Of a stretch of 11,678 bases of DNA, positions 5,709-11,678 are shown piece by piece. The stretch is from Helicobacteraceae bacterium. GTDB taxonomy: Bacteria > Campylobacterota > Campylobacteria > Campylobacterales > SZUA-545. The position numbers and the translations under genes were made by a program. Location of the stretch: assembly GCA_031282285.1 (NCBI GenBank), contig JAITEA010000037.1:1-11678 (forward strand), written 5' to 3'. Every line of letters starts with the position of its first letter. Within the stretch, counting starts at the first letter, position 1. The notes under the pieces are model-generated. The model did no database searches, was not told where the DNA came from, and saw nothing but the letters and a program-made list of their open reading frames with translations.

Positions 5709-6773
5709 ATGGACTTCGAGTTTTTAGCGATCGATTACCGGCATCCCGTTTTCAGCGTGGCGATGCTGCTGTTGGTCGTGGCGGCGGTCGCTATTTTGAA
5801 CCATCTGTTAGCCGCGTCCAAAAAAAGGCGGCAGGAGCGCAAGCTGACGCGCTTTCTCTCCCGCTTCGATTCCGCCGCGCAAAGCAAGGATTACAAGGCG
5901 CTGCTGATCTCGCAGCCCGACTCGTTCAACTCGCTTATGCTGCTTGCCGACATATATTTCAAAAGCGCGCAATACCCCGAATCGATCCATATCTATCTGG
6001 CGTTGCTGGAGATCGTAGCCGACAAACCGCGCCGCGTAGAGGCGATGACGCGGCTTGGCAGGAGCTATCACAGGGCGGGGTTTTTCCAGCGCAGCCGCGA
6101 TATTTTGCTAGAATCAATCAAGCTCTCGGCGCGCAACAAAGAGGCGCTGGAACTGCTGCTGGTTATCTACGAGCAAACCAAAGAGTACCGCCGCGCGCTG
6201 GAGGTTTTGGACGCGCTGGAGGAGATCGGCGAGGATTACGGCAGGGAGCGATCGTTTATCAAAATCAAGATTATAGAAAACGATCCGCTGCTGCCGCCCG
6301 AAAAACGGGAGGCGGCTTTGCTCGATCTGCAGAAACAAGACCCGCGCCTGTTTAGAGCCGCGTTTGAGTTCGCGCTGGAGCACGACCCCAAAGGCGCGTG
6401 GCTGATAATCGACGAAGATCGCCTGATCGACGCGCTCGATCTCTTTTGGCGCGCGCCAAAGGCGTATTTCAACGAGGAAGAGGCGCTAAAATATCCGCTT
6501 TTAAGAGAGCTATACACCGCCAAAGGCTGGATAAACGCGGCGAAGGAGAGCGCGATCTTCGAGCTGGACGCGCTGATTAAGCTAGGCGAGAGTAAAAACA
6601 TAGCCGATCTGTCGTTTGAGTACCGTTGTCCGCGTTGTATGACCAGTTTTCCGATGCCGTTTTTAAGGTGTCCAAACTGCCTGCGAGCGGAGATCGCGCG
6701 CGTGGAGCCGGTATTGGTTAAAAGCGCGAAAAACGACGGCGGGAATTACGACGCCAGCGCCAATTTTTATTAG
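5709..6773 (+). CDS. Membrane-anchored TPR protein with zinc ribbon, LapB-like
   Basis: The 354-residue protein has one N-terminal membrane helix (about 14-34) followed by a basic KKRR stop, then TPR-type helical repeats (about 55-200, for example NSLMLLADIYFKSAQYPESI and ALELLLVIYEQTKEYRRALE), and near the C-terminus a four-Cys zinc ribbon, C307-x2-C310 and C321-x2-C324, in CPRC...CPNC. This order (membrane anchor, cytoplasmic TPRs, rubredoxin-like knuckle) is that of E. coli LapB (YciM), which tunes lipopolysaccharide synthesis by directing FtsH to LpxC. The same role here is an inference. A gene with TPRs precedes rnhA in H. pylori as I recall (HP0660). It lies 12 bases after proC and 10 before rnhA. 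A 25-residue tail follows the zinc ribbon. Confidence 0.8.
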   Translation: MDFEFLAIDYRHPVFSVAMLLLVVAAVAILNHLLAASKKRRQERKLTRFLSRFDSAAQSKDYKALLISQPDSFNSLMLLADIYFKSAQYPESIHIYLALLEIVADKPRRVEAMTRLGRSYHRAGFFQRSRDILLESIKLSARNKEALELLLVIYEQTKEYRRALEVLDALEEIGEDYGRERSFIKIKIIENDPLLPPEKREAALLDLQKQDPRLFRAAFEFALEHDPKGAWLIIDEDRLIDALDLFWRAPKAYFNEEEALKYPLLRELYTAKGWINAAKESAIFELDALIKLGESKNIADLSFEYRCPRCMTSFPMPFLRCPNCLRAEIARVEPVLVKSAKNDGGNYDASANFY

Positions 6774-6783
6774 AGAAAGCTAT

Positions 6784-7206
6784 ATGAAAAAAGTGCGGAT
6801 TTTTACCGACGGCAGCGCGATAGGCAACCCGGGACCGGGCGGCTGGTGCGCCATTTTGCGCTACGGCGAGAGCGAAAGGATATTAAAAGGCGGCGAGGCG
6901 GCGACCACCAACAACCGAATGGAGCTGACCGCGCCGATCGAGGCGCTCAAAGCGCTCAAAGAGCCTTGCAGCGTCGAGTTGTATTCGGATAGCTCCTATG
7001 TGGTCAAAGGCATAAACGAGTGGCTGGAGGGCTGGCGCAAAAAGAACTTCGCCAAAGTAAAAAACCCCGATCTGTGGCGGGCGTATATCGAAGCCTCCAA
7101 AGATCACAAAACAAACGCCGTCTGGGTGCGCGGGCATAGCGGGCACGCGGAGAACGAGCGGTGCGATCAGATCGCCAAAAGCGAAGCCGAGGCAAGAAGG
7201 CGCTAG
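6784..7206 (+). CDS. rnhA: Ribonuclease HI
   Basis: RNase HI cuts the RNA strand of RNA-DNA hybrids, removing R-loops and primers. The 140-residue protein carries all the active-site residues: D9 (IFTDGSAIGNPGPGG), E47 (TTNNRMEL), D69 (LYSDSSYVV), H118 (VRGHSGH) and D128 (NERCDQIA). The basic handle region (GWRKKNF, 83-89) is present. The E. coli enzyme has 155 residues; the shorter length here comes from trimmed ends. AGAGAAAG lies just before the ATG. It is followed three bases later by rnc, so two RNA-processing enzymes are made together. Confidence 0.97.
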   Translation: MKKVRIFTDGSAIGNPGPGGWCAILRYGESERILKGGEAATTNNRMELTAPIEALKALKEPCSVELYSDSSYVVKGINEWLEGWRKKNFAKVKNPDLWRAYIEASKDHKTNAVWVRGHSGHAENERCDQIAKSEAEARRR

Positions 7207-7209
7207 CCG

Positions 7210-7893
7210 ATGCAAAATCCTATGGAACGGCTTCAAAAGCGCATAAACTACCGCTTCGGTTCGCCTTCTACGCTCAAAACCGCGCTTACGCACCGGAGCG
7301 TCAAGGGCGCGGACAACAACGAGCGCTTAGAGTTTCTAGGCGACGCGGTGATGGATCTGATCGTGGGCGAATATCTTTTCGAGCGCTTCGCCAACCGCGC
7401 CGAAGGCGATCTGACCAAGATTCGCGCCGCGCTTGTCAGCGAGGAGGCGTTCGCCAAGATCGCGCTGTTTCTGGGGCTGGACGAGGCGCTGTTTCTCTCC
7501 CCGTCGGAGACGAGAAATCAGGGGCGCAAAAAGCCCTCAATCTTAGCCAACGCCTACGAGGCGCTAATCGGCGCGATCTATCTCGACGGCGGTTTGGACG
7601 CGGCGCGAAAATGCGCTTTGCGGGCGCAGGAGGCGGCGTTTGGCGCGATCGATCCCGAAACGCTGCTGAGCGATTACAAAACCAAACTACAGGAGCTGAC
7701 GCAGGCAAGGTTTGGCGTCGTCCCCGAATACCGCGTAACGGGCGCGATCGGACCCGATCACAAAAAGGAGTTCGAGATCGCGCTCAGCGTTGGCGGCGAG
7801 GATATTTCGCTTGGCAGGGGCGGCACCAAGAAAGCCGCCGAGCAGGAAGCCGCCAAAGCCGCGCTGATCGCGCTGGAGAGAGAGTATGAATAG
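7210..7893 (+). CDS. rnc: Ribonuclease III
   Basis: RNase III cleaves double-stranded RNA in rRNA maturation and mRNA control. The 227-residue protein has the catalytic endonuclease domain (about 5-150) with the signature NERLEFLGDAVMDL (37-50; E38, E41, D45) and the second motif SILANAYEALIGAIYLDGG with E117, then a double-stranded-RNA-binding domain (about 155-225) from DYKTKLQELTQ through the GPDHKKEFEIAL strand to the KKAAEQEAAKAAL helix. One conserved acid is changed: position 114, Asp in E. coli (ILAD), is Asn here (ILAN). The ATG at 7210 has a fair ribosome site (AAGAAGG); a second in-frame ATG at 7222 is possible. The end overlaps aroC by eight bases. Confidence 0.96.
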   Translation: MQNPMERLQKRINYRFGSPSTLKTALTHRSVKGADNNERLEFLGDAVMDLIVGEYLFERFANRAEGDLTKIRAALVSEEAFAKIALFLGLDEALFLSPSETRNQGRKKPSILANAYEALIGAIYLDGGLDAARKCALRAQEAAFGAIDPETLLSDYKTKLQELTQARFGVVPEYRVTGAIGPDHKKEFEIALSVGGEDISLGRGGTKKAAEQEAAKAALIALEREYE

Positions 7894-8965
7894 TTTCGGA
7901 TCAAAGCTGATATTAACCACCTTCGGCGAGTCGCACGGCAGAGGCGTCGGTTGCGTGCTGGACGGCGTTCCGGCGGGGCTTATAATCGACGAGGCGTTTA
8001 TACAAAGCGAACTCGATCGGCGCAAACCAAGAGCCAAAGCCGGCGGCACGGCGCGCGAGGAGAGCGATCGCGCCGAGATTTTAAGCGGCGTATTCGAGGG
8101 CGTAGCGACGGGCGCGCCGATTGCGATCTTTATCGCCAACATGAGCGTCAAAAGCGGCGATTACGACGAACTGCGCGAGGTATTCCGCCCTTCGCACGCC
8201 GATTACTCGTGGTTTATGAAGTACGGCGTTCGCGATCACAGAGGCGGCGGGCGATCCAGCGCCAGAGAGAGCGCGGCGAGAGTTGCCGGCGGCGCGATCG
8301 CCAAACTGCTGCTGCAAACGATCGGCGCGAAGGTCGAAAGCGGCGTGGCGGCGGTGGGCGGCGTTTGGGGAGAGGCGGAGGATTTTGAGTACGCCAAAAA
8401 CAGCCTGATCTTCGCGCTGGACAAAGACAAAGAACAGGCGCAGATCGCCGCTATCGACGCGGCAAAGCGCGATCTCGACTCGATCGGCGCGGTCGTGAAA
8501 ATCCGCGCTACGGGCGTACCCGCGGGGCTTGGCGAGCCGCTTTACGGCAAGCTGGACGCGAAGCTCGCCGAGGCGATTATGGGGATTAACGCCGTGAAAG
8601 CCGTCGAAATCGGTTCCGGCGTAGCCGCCAGCGCTATGCGAGGCGGCGAGCACAACGATCAGATGAACGCGGAAGGCTTTCTGAGCGCCAACGCCGGCGG
8701 CGTTCTAGGCGGCGTAAGCTCCGGCGCGGATATAAAGATAACGGCGCATTTCAAGCCCACGCCGTCGATTTTCAAGCCGCAAAAGACGATCGACATTCGC
8801 GGCGCCGAGCGCGTTATCGCGATCAAAGGGCGGCACGACAGTTGCGTGGGGATACGCGGCGCTGTCGTGTGCGAGGCGATGACGGCGCTGGTTATAGCCG
8901 ATATGTTACTTGCCAATATGGGAAGCAAACTAGCGCATATCAAAACGATTTACGGGAGCAAATAG
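7886..8965 (+). CDS. aroC: Chorismate synthase
   Basis: AroC makes chorismate from 5-enolpyruvylshikimate-3-phosphate using reduced FMN, the branch point to aromatic amino acids, folate and quinones. The 359-residue protein has the N-terminal TTFGESHGRG (11-20, with the conserved His17) and the long family signature RPSHADYSWFMKYGVRDHRG (101-120) followed by GGRSSARESAARVAGGAIAK (121-140), then GSGVAASAMRGGEHND and the RHDSCVGIRG segment. Length and motif order are normal. The ATG lies inside the last codons of rnc, with a GGAGAGAGAG ribosome site, so translation is probably coupled. Its stop TAG shares its final G with the GTG start of metK. Confidence 0.97.
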   Translation: MNSFGSKLILTTFGESHGRGVGCVLDGVPAGLIIDEAFIQSELDRRKPRAKAGGTAREESDRAEILSGVFEGVATGAPIAIFIANMSVKSGDYDELREVFRPSHADYSWFMKYGVRDHRGGGRSSARESAARVAGGAIAKLLLQTIGAKVESGVAAVGGVWGEAEDFEYAKNSLIFALDKDKEQAQIAAIDAAKRDLDSIGAVVKIRATGVPAGLGEPLYGKLDAKLAEAIMGINAVKAVEIGSGVAASAMRGGEHNDQMNAEGFLSANAGGVLGGVSSGADIKITAHFKPTPSIFKPQKTIDIRGAERVIAIKGRHDSCVGIRGAVVCEAMTALVIADMLLANMGSKLAHIKTIYGSK

Positions 8966-10098
8966 TGATTTTAAGAACCGCCGAGTCAGTTACCGAAGGG
9001 CACCCCGACAAGATCGCCGATCAGATCGGCGACGCGATTGTGGACGCGCTGATAGAGCGCGACAAAAACGCGAGCGTCGCGTGCGAGACGATGATCTCCA
9101 ACGGCTTTTGCGTGATCGCGGGCGAGATGAAAACCGAAGCCTACGCGCCCATCGGCGAGATCGCGCGAAACGCGATCAGGGAGATTGGCTACACCGACGG
9201 CGCGTTTGGATTTGACTACAGAAGCGCGGGGGTTATCACCGCAGTGAACGAGCGCAGCCCCGATATAGCCGACGGCGTTCGGACAAACGGCGCTCTGGGC
9301 GCGAGCGATCAGGCTATCGTCGTGGGCTACGCCTGCGACGAGACGCCGGAGCTTATGCCGCTGCCGCTTACGCTGGCGCACAGGCTGACTCGCAGGTTGT
9401 CGCTCGCGCGCAAGGAGGGGGTTTTGCCGTTTTTGCTGCCCGACGGCAAGGCGCAGGTGGCTTTGCGTTTTGACGAAAACGGCGCGGCGACGCTTACGCA
9501 TATATTGGTATCCGCCCATCACAGCAGGAGCGTTTCGCTTAAAGATTTGCGCGAGGCTATTATGGAGGAGGCGGTCAAAGTTGCCCTGCCGCAACCCCTC
9601 TTTACCGCCGAAACGCGGGTGGAGATAAACCCCGCCGGATCGTTTGTGATCGGCGGTCCGCAAGCCGACACGGGGCTAACGGGGCGCAAGAGCGTTATGG
9701 ACTTTTACGGACCCGACGCCCCGCACGGCGGCGGCGCGCTAAGCGGCAAAGACCCGTTCAAGATCGACAGAGTTGGCGCTTACGCGGCGCGCTATATCGC
9801 CAAAAATCTGGTCGCCGCCAAGGTAGCCAAGCGCGCCTCTGTCTATCTGACCTACGCGATCGCCGAAGCGGAGCCGATCGCGATCGATATAGACGGCGAT
9901 TTCGCGCCCAAAATAGATAAGGCGCGGGTGATCGCGGCGATCAAAAAGCTGTTTGACCTTACGCCAGAAGGCGCGGTCGCCAGCCTCGATCTGCTCAAGC
10001 CGCAATACCGCGCGCTCGCCGCTTACGGGCATTTTGGGCGCGAGGGCTTTGGCTGGGAGCGCGCCGACAGGATCGATGATATTTTAGCCGCCCTCTAA
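8965..10098 (+). CDS. metK: S-adenosylmethionine synthase
   Basis: MetK makes S-adenosylmethionine from ATP and methionine. The 377-residue protein starts at a GTG that overlaps the aroC stop (TAGTG), with GGGAG seven bases upstream; this gives MILRTAESVTEGHPDKIADQ, the usual N-terminus with ATP- and metal-binding H13 and D15. An ATG at 8842 in the same frame would overlap aroC by 124 bases and is rejected. Later landmarks are NERSPDIADGV, GGPQADTGLTGRK and the loop GGGALSGKDPFKIDR, followed by YAARYIAKNLVAAKVA. The overall sequence is close to my memory of H. pylori MetK. The strongly conserved hexapeptide GAGDQG is GASDQA here (112-117), and the acidic segment before it is shortened. It is the last gene of the plus-strand cluster. 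Confidence 0.94.
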   Translation: MILRTAESVTEGHPDKIADQIGDAIVDALIERDKNASVACETMISNGFCVIAGEMKTEAYAPIGEIARNAIREIGYTDGAFGFDYRSAGVITAVNERSPDIADGVRTNGALGASDQAIVVGYACDETPELMPLPLTLAHRLTRRLSLARKEGVLPFLLPDGKAQVALRFDENGAATLTHILVSAHHSRSVSLKDLREAIMEEAVKVALPQPLFTAETRVEINPAGSFVIGGPQADTGLTGRKSVMDFYGPDAPHGGGALSGKDPFKIDRVGAYAARYIAKNLVAAKVAKRASVYLTYAIAEAEPIAIDIDGDFAPKIDKARVIAAIKKLFDLTPEGAVASLDLLKPQYRALAAYGHFGREGFGWERADRIDDILAAL

Positions 10099-10195
10099 TC
10101 CGCCTAATCGTATCGCTTGCGATCTCCCTTATCCCCCCCCATTGACAAGGGGGGACTAAAGGGGGGGTTCGTCCATACCCTCGCCCCCTCTCGTC

Positions 10196-10250
10196 ATTCC
10201 CGCGCAGCGCCCGCTCCGCAGGAGCGCAAGGCGCGGAGGAAGGCGGGAAT
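10196..10250. repeat. Cruciform-forming dispersed repeat
   Basis: Arms ATTCCCGC (10196-10203) and GCGGGAAT (10243-10250) match those of the hairpin at 2127-2146. Here the loop is expanded to 39 bases and holds its own small hairpin, GCTCC-GCA-GGAGC (10213-10225). Confidence 0.7.
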
Positions 10251-10317
10251 CCCAAATACGCCGAAGGCATAAATTAAACGCAATCGGCGCAACCGATCGC
10301 CTTCCGATCAACGCTCG

Positions 10318-10403
10318 CTTATCTTTTTCTTTCTTTCTTTGCCGCCATTGGGGTCCCCAAAACGACTTGCTCGTTTTGGGGCAAGAAAGAAAGCAAGATA
10401 AAG
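10318..10403. repeat. Long hairpin with pyrimidine/purine arms
   Basis: The inner stem CCCCAAAACGA (10355-10365) pairs perfectly with TCGTTTTGGGG (10371-10381) around CTTGC. Outside it a CTT/TTTC-rich left arm (10318-10341) pairs imperfectly with a GAAAG-rich right arm (10382-10403). It could act as a terminator after metK, though no terminal T run follows on the plus strand. Confidence 0.65.
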
Positions 10404-10409
10404 AAACCG

Positions 10410-10557
10410 CGCGCTTTGAGCCTTATTTCCTTTTCGATCGCTTTTTCGCGTAGCGCGACTATTCCCCTGTTTAACGCTTCGCTACGCTCGCTAACGGGGA
10501 TACCCCTTCGTCGCGCTAGACGCTCAAGGCGCGATCTAAAAGGCGGCTCAAGGCGCG
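10410..10557. mobile_element. 148-base fold-back (MITE-like) palindrome
   Basis: Three blocks pair in order across the element: 10410-10422 with 10545-10557 (12 of 13), 10429-10441 with 10531-10543 (12 of 13), and TAGCGCGAC (10451-10459) with GTCGCGCTA (10510-10518) exactly. CCCC at 10464-10467 and GGGG at 10496-10499 close the inner part. It encodes no protein. The structure fits a non-autonomous fold-back element or a dispersed palindromic repeat; no target duplication was identified. Confidence 0.5.
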
Positions 10558-11678
10558 GAGGTAATCAACGCTTCTAATCAGTCGAGAGCCAACAAAGAGA
10601 GCAAGAACATCTACAAGGTCCAGACGGGCGAGAAAATATCGACGATTGTCCGCAAGGATATTCAATCGGTCGAGGACGCAATTAAGTATGAAAAAGGGTG
10701 GCAGAACAAAAGAGACGCTTCAAAAGGCTTTGGCGCGGTTCATATCGAGAAGCATTTAGACCCTCGTAATAACGGCTGGGTAACTATGGGCGAGCTTACC
10801 AGAATGGGCGAGATTGTCCGGTCCGTTGAGCCTTATCTTAAAGACGGCAAGCGGGTTTACCCGACATACATAGACGGCGTGCGCTTTAGAGTGGTTGTAG
10901 GCGATGTGATTAAAGACGGGAAAACAACGGGGGAACGGGTAATCAGCTTCTATTCAAATAGGAAAGCCGCTAAAGGAAGCACCATTGAGGCAAGCGGTAA
11001 GCCTGCCGGTCCCAGTGCGATTACAGTTTCAACCTCCAGCGGCAAGGGTGAAAGTATAGCGCCTTCTATCCCGAAAGACAAGAGCTTTACCGCAAAATCC
11101 CCCGCGCAAGTAGGCTCCAGCGCGGCTGGCTTTGTCGCTGGCGGTATGAGCGACGAAAAGGGCTGGAACACCGAAAGAGCGATAATCGGCGGTATTGGCG
11201 GCTTAGCTATCGGGTCCCGATTAGCCAAGCGCGATATGCAAAAGTCCTATCAAGGCGCGGTAAAGATCGCCAAAACCTTCGACGATATAACCACCCCAAT
11301 GGGCAAGGTTAAGCGATTGTTCGCCAATACCCTTAGCGACGACTACGCCGCCAAGAGAGAAGCTAGAACAATGGGCATCAACCAAGAAGCCGAGAAGCTA
11401 GAGAAGCTCCACAAAGCCATAGCGGGCGAATACACGGAAGCAGAACGCAAAGCCTTGCACGAATACCTATCGGGCGATAGTCAAACCATACCGGTCCATA
11501 TAAAGCCGCTTGCGGACCATATAAGGCAGACTATAGACGATCTAGGATCGCAACTGGTCAATGAAGGCGTATTGTCCAAAGAAGCGTATCAGGAATGGGC
11601 GGGCAAGTATCTACACCGCAACTACGAGAAGCATTTAGGATTAAAGGGCGCGGTTAATAATCTCAAGACCCTGCCCGA
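10540..11678 (+). CDS. Phage-type polyvalent protein fragment with barnase/EndoU-like nuclease domain; 5' truncated, runs off window
   Basis: The frame is open from just after a TAA at 10537 to the right edge (379 codons) but has no ATG, GTG or TTG before the ATG at 10786, which lies inside a recognisable domain, so the true N-terminus appears lost. Coding character is clear from about 10600. Residues encoded by about 10680-10970 (VHIEKHLDPRNNGWVTMGEL, then YIDGVRFRVVVGD and ISFYSNRK) resemble the phage barnase/EndoU/colicin/RelE-like (PBECR) nuclease domains found in phage MuF-type and polyvalent proteins. A low-complexity Ser/Gly/Lys linker, a glycine-rich segment (SAAGFVAGG...AIIGGIGGLAIGSR, about 11120-11222) and a charged helical region ending in GKYLHRNYEKH follow. 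Such proteins are injected or packaged with phage or element DNA. Codons with T or A at the third base are commoner than in the neighbouring genes, which fits transfer. The family call comes from motif resemblance only. Confidence 0.6.

Larger units (their letters stand above)
10099..10539. repeat. Gene-free repeat cluster downstream of metK
   Basis: No gene is visible over 441 bases. From left to right it holds a C-run/G-run module (about 10131-10168, with ATTGACAAGGGGGG, similar to 2047-2063), an ATTCCCGC...GCGGGAAT cruciform (10196-10250), a pyrimidine-rich hairpin (about 10318-10403), and most of a 148-base palindrome (10410-10557). CAAGGCGCGGAGG occurs at 10227-10239 and again at 10549-10561. 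The block separates housekeeping genes from phage-like coding sequence. Confidence 0.7.

Noticed and set aside
7161..7889. Arg-rich 242-codon plus-strand frame over rnc
   Set aside because: It is a shadow frame of rnc in GC-rich sequence with no domain-like pattern, whereas rnc itself has all the RNase III motifs.
8842..8964. Upstream ATG extension of metK
   Set aside because: It would overlap the conserved end of aroC. The GTG at 8965 has a ribosome site and gives the normal MetK N-terminus.
10950..11228. Minus-strand 92-codon frame inside the phage-type gene
   Set aside because: It is antisense to the linker and glycine-rich part of the plus-strand frame, which continues open on both sides for over a kilobase.

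Overview
The window looks like chromosomal DNA of a GC-rich member of the Campylobacterota, probably an uncultured Helicobacter/Sulfurimonas-like lineage. The evidence is a dnaA start abutting ruvC, a run of TPR protein-rnhA-rnc-aroC in the order I recall around HP0660-HP0663 of Helicobacter pylori, and a MetK that reads closely like the H. pylori type. The genes are dense, mostly GC-rich, and carry many copies of the palindrome GCGATCGC. No species can be named from the sequence alone.

Layout. Bases 1-252 (minus) hold the first 84 codons of dnaA, running off the left edge. A 103-base divergent gap with one consensus DnaA box separates it from ruvC (356-832), which is followed without a gap by a queD-like gene (833-1369). 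Bases 1370-2206 contain no gene. They hold an AT-rich stretch, a three-repeat CRISPR-like mini-array (1824-1994), and GC-rich dispersed repeats arranged in opposite orientation on the two sides of the array. A four-gene minus-strand cassette follows (4894 down to 2207): gspG-like major pseudopilin, a minor pseudopilin, gspF-like inner-membrane platform protein and a second minor pseudopilin, every junction overlapping. Divergent from it, a tight six-gene plus-strand cluster (4950-10098) encodes proC, a LapB-like TPR/zinc-ribbon membrane protein, rnhA, rnc, aroC and metK, with gaps of 12 bases or less, or overlaps.

From 10099 to about 10560 there is again no gene, only dispersed repeats and two large fold-back palindromes. 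From 10540 to the right edge an open frame without a usable N-terminus encodes what looks like a phage or mobile-element polyvalent protein: a barnase/EndoU-like nuclease domain, then a glycine-rich segment and an alpha-helical region. It marks the edge of a prophage or other mobile element, apparently broken at its 5' end.

How the genes fit together. DnaA starts replication and RuvC resolves recombination junctions. QueD belongs to queuosine (preQ0) synthesis. The pseudopilin cassette is part of a type II secretion or competence-pseudopilus machine whose ATPase and secretin must lie elsewhere. The plus-strand cluster is housekeeping: proline, chorismate and S-adenosylmethionine synthesis plus RNA processing and a possible envelope-regulation protein. 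No complete new system is visible. The best leads are the orphan CRISPR-like array flanked by inverted repeats, the truncated nuclease-bearing mobile gene next to fold-back elements, and unusual residues at conserved sites of RNase III and MetK.
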